A stretch of 64,000 nucleotides of DNA from positions 62,001-126,000 of the forward strand of contig NZ_JADLJS010000008.1 of NCBI RefSeq assembly GCF_015680405.1, in the 5' to 3' direction. Below, piece by piece: positions 1-10,335 of this stretch. The first letter of the stretch is position 1, and each line of letters starts with the position of its first letter. The notes beneath the pieces were generated by a model. That model worked only from the letters and a program-made list of their open reading frames with translations. It searched no databases and was not told the DNA's origin. The translations under genes and the position numbers were made by a program. The stretch comes from Pseudomonas pudica. GTDB taxonomy: Bacteria > Pseudomonadota > Gammaproteobacteria > Pseudomonadales > Pseudomonadaceae.

Positions 1-277
1 TGGCGGAAAGGTAGGCGCGGCGACGGGGTTCGGTGAGCAAGGGGCGGGTTTCCGAGGGGTGAAGGCAATAGGGGATTCTAACGTGTACACCGTGTTTTTT
101 GCAGCGCCTATCAGACCGAGCGCCGCGCGGGCGGCGCTCGGTCTGAATGCCACTACAAAAATCAAACCAAACCCACTTACGCCATAAGGTTATCCCCCAT
201 TACAGACCAAGGGGTGAAAACCTCCCCCTCGGATGCAGTACAATCGCCCCCTTTTTCTTGGCAACGAGTCGAAGCCA
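1..277. other. Leading intergenic region with a perfect inverted repeat
   Basis: No gene can be supported here. The first ~90 bases read on the minus strand give an open frame rich in Pro and Leu that could be the start of a divergent gene leaving the window, but no convincing start codon or ribosome site is visible. Positions 112-125 and 132-145 form a perfect 14-base inverted repeat (CAGACCGAGCGCCG and its complement) with a 6-base loop. Neither side is followed by a T-run in the direction of transcription, so it is not a standard terminator. A TACAAT hexamer at 239-244 could be the -10 of the mksF operon, although no good -35 is seen. Confidence 0.5.
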
Positions 278-1567
278 ATGATCGAACCCAAGCGCGTCCT
301 GCGCGCCCTAGCCGAACACTGGGCCCTGATCGAGCCGCTGTGCGAGCGTTTCGACCAGGGCACCCTGAGCCTGGTCGAATTGCGTCAGCACGTGGCACGC
401 CAGCAGGTCGAGAGCACCCCGCAGGACATCACCCAGCTGCTCGACGTGTGGATCCGCCTGGATATCCTGGTCCCGGTGGCCAAGAGCCCGAACCGTTTCG
501 AGCTCAACGCGCAGATCCACGATTTCCTCGCCTACCTGCGCCGCGAACACCGGCTGGGCCTGTGCCTGGAGATCGAAGCCTACCTGCGCCATCTGGAGCG
601 CCTGGCCGGGCATATCCAGGACGCCTTCGACAACCGCGACAGCGACGACCTGGCGCGCCAGCTGCGCCTGCTCGACATGCGCGTGCGCGATGTACTGAAG
701 AAGCTCGACAACGACGAGCAGGCACTGGTAGCCGTGGCCGAGCGGGCCAAGACCAGCAACCGCCAGATCCCGCTGCGCCAGCGCTATGCCGAAGTACTGG
801 CGACCTGGGACGAGTACGTCGAGCCGATGATCCAGCTGGTCAACGCCGATGGTGCCTTCGAACAGGGCGTGCGCAAGGTCGAGACCGTGCTGCTGAAGCT
901 GCTGGGCGAACAGGCGCGCCTGGGCCACCTGGTCGACGACGACATGCTGTTGCGCACCCACGCGCGCATCCTGGAAATGCAGACCAGCGCCCAGCTGACC
1001 CTGCGCCACGCCCGCGAACTGCTGCTGCCTCTGCGTGAGGAAGCCCGCCGGCACAACGCCGTGACCCGTGGCGCCGCACTGGCCCTGTCGGTGATCCGGC
1101 GCAAGGGCATCGACGCCGTACCGCAAGCGGCCATGCCGATGTTCACCCGCCCGCAAAGCACTTTCCTCGGCAGCGCCAGCCAGGTCGAGGCCTATGTCTA
1201 CGCCCTGGCCCGCTTCGAGCCCAAGCCGGCGCGCTTCCCCAAGGCCCACAAGACCCAGTCCGGCGCCCTGCCCCGTGCACCGCGCACGGTCAAGGAAATG
1301 GCCGAACGCTGCGAACAGGCCCTGCCGCTGCCCGACCTGATGGTCTGGCTGCTGGAGCAGGAGCCCGAAGGCGCCACCGACGAGCTGCTGTACTGGTTCT
1401 CGCGCCTGTCGCGGGAAAAGCGCTTCAAGCGCGAACGCCTCGACCGCCGCGAGTACATCACCCAGGAACACTTGGTCAGCCTGCGCTCGTTCGCCCTGAC
1501 TTCCAGCCGCGAAGACGCCGCCAGCGCGCCTACCGAATCCAACGCGAGCCCAGCCCATGCATCTTGA
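278..1567 (+). CDS. mksF: Condensin subunit MksF (kleisin of the MksBEF complex)
   Basis: First gene of a three-gene operon that encodes a MukBEF-like condensin, which compacts and helps segregate the chromosome. By analogy with MukF it is the kleisin that bridges the SMC heads; the length (429 aa) fits MukF/MksF. The frame is open from an ATG at 233, but that codon lies upstream of a possible -10 (TACAAT, 239-244), and the protein start MIEPKRVLRA at 278 is the better choice. The protein is largely helical, with long stretches rich in Leu, Arg and Glu. Its end overlaps mksE by 11 bases. Assignment rests on operon order and the relative sizes of the three products (kleisin, small subunit, SMC) more than on a single motif. 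Confidence 0.85.
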   Translation: MIEPKRVLRALAEHWALIEPLCERFDQGTLSLVELRQHVARQQVESTPQDITQLLDVWIRLDILVPVAKSPNRFELNAQIHDFLAYLRREHRLGLCLEIEAYLRHLERLAGHIQDAFDNRDSDDLARQLRLLDMRVRDVLKKLDNDEQALVAVAERAKTSNRQIPLRQRYAEVLATWDEYVEPMIQLVNADGAFEQGVRKVETVLLKLLGEQARLGHLVDDDMLLRTHARILEMQTSAQLTLRHARELLLPLREEARRHNAVTRGAALALSVIRRKGIDAVPQAAMPMFTRPQSTFLGSASQVEAYVYALARFEPKPARFPKAHKTQSGALPRAPRTVKEMAERCEQALPLPDLMVWLLEQEPEGATDELLYWFSRLSREKRFKRERLDRREYITQEHLVSLRSFALTSSREDAASAPTESNASPAHAS

Positions 1568-2264
1568 TCTTTCCGAACTGTCCCAGCTCGCGCCGATCTT
1601 CCGCGAGCTGTTCAAAGGCTTCCACGTCAGCCGCCGCGACCCCGAGCTGTACGCCCAGCTGTCGAACTTCCAGGACCAGTACCGCACCCTGTTCAAGGCC
1701 CTGGGCTTCGAACTGGTGTGCGACACCCGTGGCTTCTACTACTTCGTGCCGGACATGACCGCCGCGCAGGTCAACAAGACCGCGCAGCGCCTGTCGCTGT
1801 TCACCTTCATCCTGGTCGAACACCTGGCCGACCAGGGCCGCGACCCGATGGCCGTGCTCGATGGCGGCAGCATCGGCCGTGACGAACTGCCATCGCTGCT
1901 GGACAAGTACCGCGACCTGTTCCTGCAGGCCGAAGTGCAGACCGTGGACGAGCTGGAAGAAAAAATCCTGCGCCGCATGACACAGCTCGGCTTCGCCTTC
2001 GAGGAAGGCGGCATCTACCGCTTCCTGCCGCCTATGCATCGCTTCCTCGACGTGTGCCTGGCCGTGCAGCAGGACCGCGACCTGGCAGCCACCCTGCACA
2101 GCGACCTGCCGCTGCCGACCCCGGTACTGGTCGAGGAAGAAAGCCCCGAAGAACTCAACCGCACCGACGACCCGCTCGACCTCAGCCCGTTCGAGGGCGA
2201 GGAAAGCGAAGAGGAAGCCCTGGCCCGGGCCATCCGCGAAGAGCAACAGGAGATTGACGCATGA
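1557..2264 (+). CDS. mksE: Condensin subunit MksE
   Basis: Middle gene of the mksFEB operon, 235 aa, close to the usual length of MukE/MksE. The family folds as tandem winged helices that bind the kleisin and regulate the SMC ATPase. The N-terminal ~170 residues look globular (for example RGFYYFVPDM and EGGIYRFLPP, two strand-rich segments typical of winged helices). The last ~40 residues are very acidic (repeated Glu and Asp), probably a flexible tail. The start lies inside the end of mksF and the stop overlaps the mksB start as ATGA, so translational coupling across all three genes is likely. Confidence 0.85.
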   Translation: MHLDLSELSQLAPIFRELFKGFHVSRRDPELYAQLSNFQDQYRTLFKALGFELVCDTRGFYYFVPDMTAAQVNKTAQRLSLFTFILVEHLADQGRDPMAVLDGGSIGRDELPSLLDKYRDLFLQAEVQTVDELEEKILRRMTQLGFAFEEGGIYRFLPPMHRFLDVCLAVQQDRDLAATLHSDLPLPTPVLVEEESPEELNRTDDPLDLSPFEGEESEEEALARAIREEQQEIDA

Positions 2265-5095
2265 GCCAGGAACGCTACGGCATCCGCCGCTTCGCACTGC
2301 TCAACACCGCCGGCTACAGCCTTGGCCTTTTCCCACTGGAACAGCCGCTGTCGGTCTACGGTGCCAACAACCTGGGTAAATCGGCGTCGATCAACGCCCT
2401 GCAGTTCCCGATCCTGGCGCGCATGTCGGACATGAGCTTCGGCAAGTACAGCCTCGAGCAGTCGCGCCGCTTCTACTTCGCCAGCGACACCTCGTACATT
2501 CTCTGCGAACTGAGCCTGCCCCACGGCCCGCACGTCATCGGCGTTGTCGGCCGCGGCCCGGGCGGCGGCTTCGGCCACCAGTTCTTTGCCTACAAGGGCG
2601 AACTGGACCTGACCCACTATCAGAAGAACGACACCTGCCTGCGCCAGAAAGAGCTGTTCACCAACCTCGAGCGCCTGGGTATCAAGGCCTACGAGCTGAA
2701 GCCGGACGAACTGCGTCGTCTGCTGGTTGGTGGCCACACCTCGGTGCCGCTGGACCTGACCATGATCCCGCTGCGCTCGACCAGCGAACAAAGCCTGAAA
2801 ACCTTCCGCGCGTTGTTCATCAACCTGCTGCACATGCGCGAAATCACCGCCGCCAAGCTCAAGCAGCTGTTCCTCGACGCCTTCGAGCACAGCCTGCGCT
2901 CCGGCAGCGTCGACTACATCGCCGCCTGTGAGGAAGCCTTCCGCGACGTGCGCCGCATGGAACAGGACTACAACGCCCTGGTCGCCGCCGGCCCGCTGGT
3001 CGAGGCCCTGGCCGGTGGTGTGGCCCAGCGCGACATCCTGCGCGGCAAGCTGCACCGCATTTCGCCAGTGCTCGACACCCTGCTGGGCACTTGGCAGGAA
3101 TACGCCATGGCTCGCAAGGAAGAGCTGGTGATCCAGGCCGAACACTACCGTGGCGAACAGGACCGCCTGCAGAACGACCAGCGTGGCGGCACCCAGGAGC
3201 TGATGCGCCTGGAGCGTGAAATCACCGGTATCCAGCGCTGGCTGGGCGAGCTGTCGGTGCTCAAGCACCGCTTCGCCCTGGTCGATGACGTCAAGGTGCT
3301 GGAGCAGCAACTGCTGGCAGCCAAGGACGCCCACGACGAACTGGCTGGCGCCCTCGCCCAGTCGCGGCAGTTCAGCGCCGAAGACCTGGACGAACGCGTC
3401 CGCGACCTGGAAAAGCGCCTGAAGCAGGTCAAGCAACAGCTCGACCACGCCGACAACAACAGCTATGCCCGCCTGCGCGAAGAGTTCTCGCAGCAGGACG
3501 TCGACCGCCTGATGCGCCTGTTCAACGGCGCACTGTTCAGCCTGCCGCTGGGTGACCGCGGTATCGAACTGGACGACAGCGACCTGTGGGTAAAATCGCT
3601 GGAAGCGGTGCTCGATGGCTTCAAGGGCGAACGCTTCGAAGCCCCGGGCCTGTCCATCGACCTTTCGCACATCGACCCACCGGCACTGCAGGCCCTGGCC
3701 GACCGCGCCGCCCTGCGTGACCAGAAAGAGCGCCTGGAAAAAGAGCTGAAGCAGCTCAAGACCCAGCAAGCCGTAGCCGCCGACCGCTCCGCCTCCAAGG
3801 CGCAGACCGAAGCCCTGTACCAGGAAGTACTGGACGCGCAGAAGGCGCTGGAAGACTTCCGCCGCAGCGAAACCCTGGCCGCCGAAGAACCCGAGAAACT
3901 GGAACAGCTGTCGCAGCTCGAAGCCGCCCAGGATGAACTCAAGCGCTCCAGCGACGCCTTCACCGAACGAGTCCAGCAACTGTCGGCCAAGCTGCAACTG
4001 GTCGGCCGACAGATCGGCGACCTCGAGGCCAAGCAGCGCACCTTGGAAGACGCCCTGCGCCGTCGCCAGCTGCTGCCGGCCGACCTGCCCTATGGCACGC
4101 CGTACATGGAAGCCATCGACGACTCGATGGACAACCTGCTGCCGCTGCTCAACGACTACCAGGACAGCTGGCAGAGCCTTCAGCGGGTGGACAACCAGAT
4201 CGAGGCGCTGTACGCCCAGGTGCGCCTGAAAGGCGTGGCCAAGTTCGACAGCGAAGACGACATGGAACGCCGCCTGCAGCTGCTGGTGAACGCCTATGCG
4301 CACCGCACCGACGAAGCCCTGACCTTGGCCAAGGCCCGCCGCGCCGCGGTCACCGACATCGCCCGGACCTTGCGCAACATCCGCAGCGACTACGACAGCC
4401 TCGAGCACCAGCTGGCCCTGTTCAACCGCGAGATCAACAGGCGCCAGGTATCCAACCTGGAGAGCTTCCGCGTGGTGCTGGCGCCGAACAAGGAAGCGCT
4501 CAAGCACATCGACCAGATCATCCACAGCGCCGGTCAATACGAAGAAGGCGAAACCCTGTCGGTATTCGACCTGACCCAGAGCGCCGAGCAGGACAACAAG
4601 AACGAAGAGGCCAAGGAATACCTGGCACGGCTGGTGGCGGCCAACCACAACCAGCTGGGCCTGAAGGACCTGTTCGAGCTGGCGTTCGAGATCACCAAGG
4701 TCAACGGCCAGCCGGTGATCCACGCCGACATTGACGGCGCGGCATCCAACGGCACCACCATGACCATCAAGGCGCTGACCAACATGTACCTGTTGCTGCA
4801 CCTGATGGACCGCGACCTGGCCGGGCGCATCCGCCTGCCGTACTACCTGGACGAAGCGGCGGACATCGACGAACGCAACCAGGCTGCGCTGCTGGAAACC
4901 AGCCTGCAGCTGGGCTTCGTCCCGATCCTGGCGAGCGTGAAGCCGCAGGTGTCTGCGCGCGTGGCGATCGACCTGGAAGGTGGCAGCGGGCCGAATGGCA
5001 TCTACATCGACGAGGCGGACTGGAAGTTCATCAGCCGTCGGGATGAGGTGAAGGCGGTTGTGCGTGAGGATCATCAGGCCGAGGAATTGGCCTGA
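2261..5095 (+). CDS. mksB: Condensin SMC-like ATPase MksB
   Basis: SMC-type ATPase of the MksBEF condensin, 944 aa, shorter than MukB as is usual for MksB. A Walker A motif is seen near the N-terminus (GANNLGKS, residues 34-41) and a Walker B near the C-terminus (YYLDEA, with Asp864 and Glu865). Between them lie long heptad-like stretches rich in Leu, Glu, Gln and Arg (about 270-430 and 490-720), the two arms of the coiled coil. The start codon overlaps the mksE stop by 4 bases. No fourth gene (mksG, a Toprim nuclease found in defence-type Mks/Wadjet operons) follows; the next gene is the convergent creA, so this is the housekeeping three-subunit form. Confidence 0.9.
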   Translation: MSQERYGIRRFALLNTAGYSLGLFPLEQPLSVYGANNLGKSASINALQFPILARMSDMSFGKYSLEQSRRFYFASDTSYILCELSLPHGPHVIGVVGRGPGGGFGHQFFAYKGELDLTHYQKNDTCLRQKELFTNLERLGIKAYELKPDELRRLLVGGHTSVPLDLTMIPLRSTSEQSLKTFRALFINLLHMREITAAKLKQLFLDAFEHSLRSGSVDYIAACEEAFRDVRRMEQDYNALVAAGPLVEALAGGVAQRDILRGKLHRISPVLDTLLGTWQEYAMARKEELVIQAEHYRGEQDRLQNDQRGGTQELMRLEREITGIQRWLGELSVLKHRFALVDDVKVLEQQLLAAKDAHDELAGALAQSRQFSAEDLDERVRDLEKRLKQVKQQLDHADNNSYARLREEFSQQDVDRLMRLFNGALFSLPLGDRGIELDDSDLWVKSLEAVLDGFKGERFEAPGLSIDLSHIDPPALQALADRAALRDQKERLEKELKQLKTQQAVAADRSASKAQTEALYQEVLDAQKALEDFRRSETLAAEEPEKLEQLSQLEAAQDELKRSSDAFTERVQQLSAKLQLVGRQIGDLEAKQRTLEDALRRRQLLPADLPYGTPYMEAIDDSMDNLLPLLNDYQDSWQSLQRVDNQIEALYAQVRLKGVAKFDSEDDMERRLQLLVNAYAHRTDEALTLAKARRAAVTDIARTLRNIRSDYDSLEHQLALFNREINRRQVSNLESFRVVLAPNKEALKHIDQIIHSAGQYEEGETLSVFDLTQSAEQDNKNEEAKEYLARLVAANHNQLGLKDLFELAFEITKVNGQPVIHADIDGAASNGTTMTIKALTNMYLLLHLMDRDLAGRIRLPYYLDEAADIDERNQAALLETSLQLGFVPILASVKPQVSARVAIDLEGGSGPNGIYIDEADWKFISRRDEVKAVVREDHQAEELA

Positions 5096-5102
5096 GGTAA
5101 TT

Positions 5103-5120
5103 GGGGCCGCTTTGCGGCCC
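5103..5120 (+). terminator. Possible weak terminator after mksB
   Basis: A GGGCCGC-TTT-GCGGCCC hairpin begins 8 bases after the mksB stop and is followed by only three T residues, so it would be a weak intrinsic terminator. The same small hairpin motif recurs next to other REP pairs in this window. Confidence 0.4.
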
Positions 5121-5123
5121 TTT

Positions 5124-5201
5124 CGCCGGCAAGCCAGCTCCCACAGGTATTGCACAAGCCCCGAGGCCTACACTGTACCTGTGGGAGCTGGCTTGCCGGC
5201 G
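5124..5201. repeat. Paired REP element (GCCGGCAAGCCAGCTCCCACAG type)
   Basis: Two inverted copies of a REP unit (core CGGCAAGCCAGCTCCCACAG) face each other across ~30 bases and can fold into a long hairpin. It sits between the convergent mksB and creA genes, a usual place for Pseudomonas REP pairs, where they can stabilise 3' ends or block read-through. Copies with the same core occur at 12884-12962 and 49241-49323. Confidence 0.85.
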
Positions 5202-5238
5202 ATGGAGGCCAAAGGCCTCCCGGCGATCTGTCAGGCTA

Positions 5239-5694
5239 TCAATGCCCCCAAGGCAGAATCGGAATCGCTGTCACCGCATTCTGCGGGCTGCCTTCGATCA
5301 TGCGGTCGCTGTACACCAGGTACACCAGCGTATTGCGCTTCTTGTCCAAAAAGCGCACTACCTGCATGGTCTTGAACACCAGCGAGGTGCGCTCCTTGAA
5401 AACTTCCTCGCCATCCTTCAGCTCACCCTTGAAGCTGATCGGCCCGACCTGACGACAGGCAATCGATGCCTCCGCCCGATCTTCCGCCAGGCCCAACCCA
5501 CCCTTCACGCCACCAGTCTTGGCCCGTGACAGGTAGCAGGTCACGCCCTCGACCTTGGGGTCATCGAACGCCTCGACCACAATACGATCATTCGGCCCGA
5601 GGAACTTGAACACGGTGGACACTTGGCCGATTTCCTCGGCCCCGGCCAGCATCGGCAACGCCAGTGCCGCCACGGCAATCATCCTTTTCAGCAC
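5239..5694 (-). CDS. creA: CreA family protein
   Basis: Small exported protein of the CreA family, whose biochemical function is unknown. The chosen start is a GTG at 5694, preceded by GAGGG at a suitable distance. It gives a 151-aa protein beginning MLKRM, with a signal peptide (hydrophobic [13 protein letters not shown], cut after Ala-Gly-Ala). The mature part shows family hallmarks: [32 protein letters not shown], and GGLGLAED. Only ~10 bases separate it from the stop of proB, so it is probably co-transcribed with proB. An internal ATG at 5682 would remove the Lys-Arg n-region and is less likely. Confidence 0.9.
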   Translation of the reverse strand: MLKRMIAVAALALPMLAGAEEIGQVSTVFKFLGPNDRIVVEAFDDPKVEGVTCYLSRAKTGGVKGGLGLAEDRAEASIACRQVGPISFKGELKDGEEVFKERTSLVFKTMQVVRFLDKKRNTLVYLVYSDRMIEGSPQNAVTAIPILPWGH

Positions 5695-5704
5695 GTGCCC
5701 GCCC

Positions 5705-6823
5705 TCAGACCAGAACCAGGTTGTCGCGGTGCACCAGTTCAGGCTCCGCGATATAGCCCAGGATGCTTTCGATGGTATCCGACGGCTGGCCAATGATCTT
5801 CTGCGCTTCCAGGGCGCTGTAGTTGGCCAGGCCGCGCGCCACTTCAAGGCCGTCCGGGCCGACGCACACCACCATCTCGCCACGACGGAAGCTGCCCTGC
5901 ACGGTTTTCACGCCAACCGGCAGCAGGCTCTTGTTGGCCTGGCGCAGCGCCTGCACGGCACCGGCATCCAGCACCAGGGTGCCACGGGTCTGCAGGTGAC
6001 CGGCGAGCCACTGCTTGCGTGCCGCAAGCATGCCGCGCTCGGGCGACAGCAAGGTACCCAGGCGTTCGCCAGCCTTGAGGCGATCCAGCACGCGCTCGAT
6101 GCGGCCACCGATGATGATGGTATGGGCACCGGAACGGGCTGCCAGGCGCGCGGCGCGCAGCTTGGTCTGCATGCCGCCACGGCCCAGAGCGCCACCGGTA
6201 CCGCCGGCCACCGCGTCCAGTGCCGGGTCGTCGGCGCGGGCCTCGTAGATCAGCTGGGCTTCGGGGTTGTTGCGTGGGTCGGCGTCGAACATGCCATCGC
6301 GGTCGGTGAGGATCACCAACAGGTCGGCCTCGACCAGGTTGGCCACCAGCGCCGCCAGGGTGTCGTTGTCGCCGAAGCGGATCTCGTCGGTAACCACGGT
6401 ATCGTTTTCGTTGATCACCGGCACCACGCCCAGGTCGACCAGCGTGCGCAGGGTGCTGCGGGCGTTCAGGTAGCGCTTGCGGTCGGACAGGTCGTCATGG
6501 GTCAGCAGGATCTGCGCGGTGTGCTTGCCGTGCTCGCCGAAGCTCGACTCCCAGGCCTGCACCAGGCGCATCTGGCCGATCGAGGCAGCCGCCTGCAGCT
6601 CGTTCATCGCACTCGGTCGCGACGTCCAGCCCAGCTGGCTCATGCCGGCAGCCACGGCCCCGGAGGAGACCAGTACCAACTCCACGCCTGCCTCACGCAG
6701 CGCGACCATCTGCTCGACCCAAACGGCCATGGCACCGCGGTCGAGGCCTTTGCCATCGGCGGTCAGCAGAGCACTGCCAATCTTCACGACCCAGCGCTTG
6801 GCGCCCGTCACCTTGCTTCGCAT
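5705..6823 (-). CDS. proB: Glutamate 5-kinase
   Basis: Catalyses ATP-dependent phosphorylation of L-glutamate to gamma-glutamyl phosphate, the first step of proline synthesis in the cytoplasm. The start [11 protein letters not shown] at 6823 follows a GGAAGAAG ribosome site and gives 372 aa, the usual Pseudomonas length. The N-terminal amino acid kinase domain is seen in [12 protein letters not shown] and [12 protein letters not shown], with [10 protein letters not shown] and [12 protein letters not shown] further on. The C-terminal ~90 residues form a PUA domain (beginning near [14 protein letters not shown]). It lies directly upstream of creA and downstream of the obgE terminator. Confidence 0.95.
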   Translation of the reverse strand: MRSKVTGAKRWVVKIGSALLTADGKGLDRGAMAVWVEQMVALREAGVELVLVSSGAVAAGMSQLGWTSRPSAMNELQAAASIGQMRLVQAWESSFGEHGKHTAQILLTHDDLSDRKRYLNARSTLRTLVDLGVVPVINENDTVVTDEIRFGDNDTLAALVANLVEADLLVILTDRDGMFDADPRNNPEAQLIYEARADDPALDAVAGGTGGALGRGGMQTKLRAARLAARSGAHTIIIGGRIERVLDRLKAGERLGTLLSPERGMLAARKQWLAGHLQTRGTLVLDAGAVQALRQANKSLLPVGVKTVQGSFRRGEMVVCVGPDGLEVARGLANYSALEAQKIIGQPSDTIESILGYIAEPELVHRDNLVLV

Positions 6824-6863
6824 CTTCTTCCAACCTATGTCGAATCTGTAGATACCGTGGATA

Positions 6864-6893
6864 CAAAAACGCCGCTCCAAAGAGCGGCGTTTA
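6864..6893 (-). terminator. Intrinsic terminator after obgE
   Basis: On the minus strand a 10-bp stem (AACGCCGCTC / GAGCGGCGTT) with a 4-base loop is followed by TTTTTG. It lies 16 bases beyond the obgE stop and ~40 bases before the proB start, so proB probably relies on partial read-through or a promoter packed into that short gap. Confidence 0.85.
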
Positions 6894-6908
6894 GTGTACT
6901 GCAACCGG

Positions 6909-8135
<1,227 letters not shown>

Positions 8136-8182
8136 TCAAAACCGCCTCTCGCCTGTTGGCGAGTTGAATACCTGAAAAACCT

Positions 8183-8270
8183 GAGGCTCTTGCAAAAATG
8201 AGCGCGGCGGCCCCGTACGACCGTAGAAACCCACGCCGGCAGCCCATACAAACAGCTTTGCAAGAGGCTC
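8183..8270. repeat. Imperfect inverted repeat in the obgE leader
   Basis: GAGGCTCTTGCAAA (8183-8196) and TTTGCAAGAGGCTC (8257-8270) are inverted copies that differ at one position and are 60 bases apart. They occupy the spacer between the rpmA terminator and obgE. Their role is unknown; a long-range leader structure or a relic repeat pair are both possible. Confidence 0.5.
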
Positions 8271-8280
8271 ACCACAAACG

Positions 8281-8307
8281 AAAAAGCCCCGTCGCATGAC
8301 GGGGCTT
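8281..8307 (-). terminator. Intrinsic terminator after rpmA
   Basis: On the minus strand AGCCCCGTC-ATGC-GACGGGGCT is followed by TTTT, ending the rplU-rpmA transcript about 18 bases past the rpmA stop. Confidence 0.9.
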
Positions 8308-8324
8308 CTGGAGCGACGTCGCGA

Positions 8325-8582
8325 TTAAGCGGCGACGATGCTCACGTAACGGCGCATGAACTCGCCTTTCTTCTCGAACTTGATCACGCCTTCGATCTTG
8401 GCGAACAAGGTGTGATCCTTGCCCATGCCAACGCCGTAGCCAGCGTGGAATTCGGTGCCGCGCTGACGGACGATGATGTTGCCTGGCTTGATAGCCTGGC
8501 CGCCATACATCTTCACGCCAAGGCGTTTCGATTCTGAGTCGCGACCGTTACGAGTACTACCACCAGCCTTCTTGTGAGCCAT
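8325..8582 (-). CDS. rpmA: 50S ribosomal protein L27
   Basis: Structural protein of the large ribosomal subunit whose N-terminus reaches the peptidyl transferase centre. The 85-aa product begins [16 protein letters not shown] and continues with [10 protein letters not shown] and [11 protein letters not shown], the standard L27 sequence. It follows rplU by 38 bases and shares its transcript; the terminator at 8281-8307 ends the operon. Confidence 0.98.
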   Translation of the reverse strand: MAHKKAGGSTRNGRDSESKRLGVKMYGGQAIKPGNIIVRQRGTEFHAGYGVGMGKDHTLFAKIEGVIKFEKKGEFMRRYVSIVAA

Positions 8583-8620
8583 GGTTCAATTCTCCAAATA
8601 AATTCAGGGGATCTAGGGGA

Positions 8621-8935
8621 TTAAGCCTGGATACCGGTGATTTTGATCTCGGTGAACCACTGGCGGTGGCCCATACGCTTCATGTGGTGCTTACGACGAC
8701 GGAACTTGATGATGCGAACCTTGTCGTGGCGGCCTTGCGAAACGACTTCGGCCACTACTTTAGCGCCAGCAACAACTGGAGCACCGATGGTGACTTCTTC
8801 ACCGTTGGCGACCAGCAGGACGCGATCGAAGGTCACGGATTCGCCAGTGGCGACTTCCAGTTTTTCGATCTTGAGGAATTCACCTTCAGCGACTTTGTAC
8901 TGCTTGCCGCCGGTAACGATTACTGCGTAAGACAT
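8621..8935 (-). CDS. rplU: 50S ribosomal protein L21
   Basis: Structural protein of the large ribosomal subunit. The start [15 protein letters not shown] at 8935 gives the normal 104 aa; a longer open frame upstream is just the leader. The C-terminus carries the family signature [16 protein letters not shown]. It is first in the rplU-rpmA operon and is driven by the promoter at 9066-9094, which gives a leader of about 120 bases. Confidence 0.98.
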   Translation of the reverse strand: MSYAVIVTGGKQYKVAEGEFLKIEKLEVATGESVTFDRVLLVANGEEVTIGAPVVAGAKVVAEVVSQGRHDKVRIIKFRRRKHHMKRMGHRQWFTEIKITGIQA

Positions 8936-9065
8936 GGTATTTCTCCGATAATCCTGCTCACCCAGCGCTTTATATGATGAGTATTGGCTGGCATGGCTGC
9001 ACAGGGCTGGAACGGCCCGGCGCAATTGCGTAAGGCAGGTGCTGCCCAGGAAGTTAGGGTGCGCG

Positions 9066-9094
9066 ATTGTACGCAACCGCGGTTTTGCTTGCAA
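9066..9094 (-). promoter_or_regulatory. Sigma70 promoter of rplU-rpmA
   Basis: On the minus strand TTGCAA (9089-9094), a 17-bp spacer and TACAAT (9066-9071) form a good sigma70 promoter. The start site would be near 9059, leaving a ~120-base leader before rplU, long enough for autoregulatory structure, though none was identified. Confidence 0.75.
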
Positions 9095-9124
9095 GTACCG
9101 CCCCCGGGGCGCTGGCACCGCGCC

Positions 9125-9153
9125 TTGACACACCGGGACCCGCGACCTAGCAT
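9125..9153 (+). promoter_or_regulatory. Sigma70 promoter of ispB
   Basis: A perfect -35 TTGACA (9125-9130) and a -10 TAGCAT (9148-9153) are separated by exactly 17 bp. The start site would be ~20 bases upstream of the ispB ATG, and the GGAG ribosome site fits in between. Confidence 0.75.
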
Positions 9154-9179
9154 GCCGCGCAACCTCACTGGAGCAGCCG

Positions 9180-10148
9180 ATGCAACCCCAATCCTTCTAC
9201 CGCGCGGTGGCTGATGATTTCAGCGCCGTCGACGAGATCATCAAGAAGCAGCTGACCTCGCGCGTGCCGCTGGTATCGAAGATCGGCGACTATATCACGT
9301 CCGCCGGTGGCAAGCGCCTGCGCCCCCTGCTGGTGCTGCTGTGTGGCAAGGCCCTGGGCCGCGAAGGCGACGACCTGCGCCTGCTGGCTGCCACCATCGA
9401 ATTCCTGCACACCGCTACCCTGCTGCACGACGACGTGGTCGACATGTCTGGCATGCGCCGTGGCCGCTCCACCGCCAATGCCCTGTGGGGCAACGCACCA
9501 AGCGTGCTGGTGGGCGACTTCCTCTATTCGCGTTCGTTCGAGATGATGGTCGAACTGGGCTCGATGCCGGTCATGCAGATTCTGTCCAAGGCCACCCGGG
9601 TGATTGCCGAAGGTGAAGTGCTGCAACTGTCGCGGGTACGCGACGCCAGCACCACCGAGGAAGTCTATATGGAGGTCATCCGCGGCAAGACCGCAATGCT
9701 GTTCGAAGCTTCGACCCACAGCGCCGCCGCGCTGGCCGAAGCCACCGACGAACAGCGCGAGGCCCTGCGTACCTTTGGTGACCACCTGGGCGTGGCGTTC
9801 CAGCTGGTCGACGACCTGCTGGACTACAAGGGCGATTCGCAGACCCTGGGCAAGAACGTCGGCGACGACTTGGCCGAAGGCAAGCCTACCCTGCCGCTGA
9901 TCTACACCATGCGCGAAGGCACCGCCGAACAGGCTGCGCTGGTGCGCCAGGCGATCCAGAAGGGCGGCCTGGAAGACCTGGAGCAGATTCGCGTGGCGGT
10001 AGAAGAGTCGGGTGCACTGAAGTACACGGCGGAGCTGGCGCGTGACTATGTGAAGCGTGCGACCCAGTGCCTGGAAGTGCTGCCGGCCAGCGAATATCGT
10101 GATGCGCTGGTCGAGCTGAGCGAGTTTGCGGTCGCGCGTACTCACTGA
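9180..10148 (+). CDS. ispB: Octaprenyl-diphosphate synthase (polyprenyl synthase)
   Basis: Trans-prenyltransferase that lengthens farnesyl diphosphate with isopentenyl diphosphate to make the side chain of ubiquinone. The 322-aa protein has both aspartate-rich motifs: DDVVD at 84-88 (first, substrate and Mg binding) and DDLLD at 211-215 (second), plus GGKRLRPLL near the N-terminus. The small/large residue pattern before the first motif (HTATLLHDD) agrees with a long-chain enzyme, but product length cannot be fixed by eye. ATG preceded by GGAG. Divergent from rplU, as in other gammaproteobacteria. Confidence 0.93.
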   Translation: MQPQSFYRAVADDFSAVDEIIKKQLTSRVPLVSKIGDYITSAGGKRLRPLLVLLCGKALGREGDDLRLLAATIEFLHTATLLHDDVVDMSGMRRGRSTANALWGNAPSVLVGDFLYSRSFEMMVELGSMPVMQILSKATRVIAEGEVLQLSRVRDASTTEEVYMEVIRGKTAMLFEASTHSAAALAEATDEQREALRTFGDHLGVAFQLVDDLLDYKGDSQTLGKNVGDDLAEGKPTLPLIYTMREGTAEQAALVRQAIQKGGLEDLEQIRVAVEESGALKYTAELARDYVKRATQCLEVLPASEYRDALVELSEFAVARTH

Positions 10149-10165
10149 TAGACCGAGTCGTATTC

Positions 10166-10247
10166 TTCGCGGGCTTGCCCGCTCCCACAGGGACCGCGCA
10201 AGCCTCAAAGGTAGCGCAGACCCTGTGGGAGCGGGCAAGCCCGCGAA
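10166..10247. repeat. Paired REP element (CGCGGGCTTGCCCGCTCCCACAG type)
   Basis: Inverted copies of TTCGCGGGCTTGCCCGCTCC... at 10166-10192 and 10221-10247 follow the ispB stop by ~17 bases. Each half contains its own small palindrome (CGGGCTTGCCCG). A second REP sequence class, distinct from the one at 5124-5201; related pairs are at 18607-18688 and 21361-21446. Confidence 0.85.
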
Positions 10248-10335
10248 TGCTTTTGTCCGGACATAATCACTTCTGAAAAAATACCTTATACAATTCGGGT
10301 TTTTAACCGCCCGTCTGTTTGTTTGAGGAACCGAA

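Noticed and set aside
214..1038. A 274-codon plus-strand frame overlapping the start of mksF
   Set aside because: Its translation is Arg/Pro/Ala/Gly-rich without structure and it overlaps the well-supported mksF frame.
2015..5155. A 1046-codon open frame on the minus strand opposite mksE/mksB
   Set aside because: It is the mirror of a highly biased GC-rich gene; its translation is rich in Gln/Val/Leu/Ala strings without any domain, while the plus strand encodes a clear SMC protein.
5095..5239. A fourth condensin-operon gene (mksG nuclease, Wadjet-type defence)
   Set aside because: mksB is followed by a REP pair and the convergent creA; no Toprim-type frame follows.
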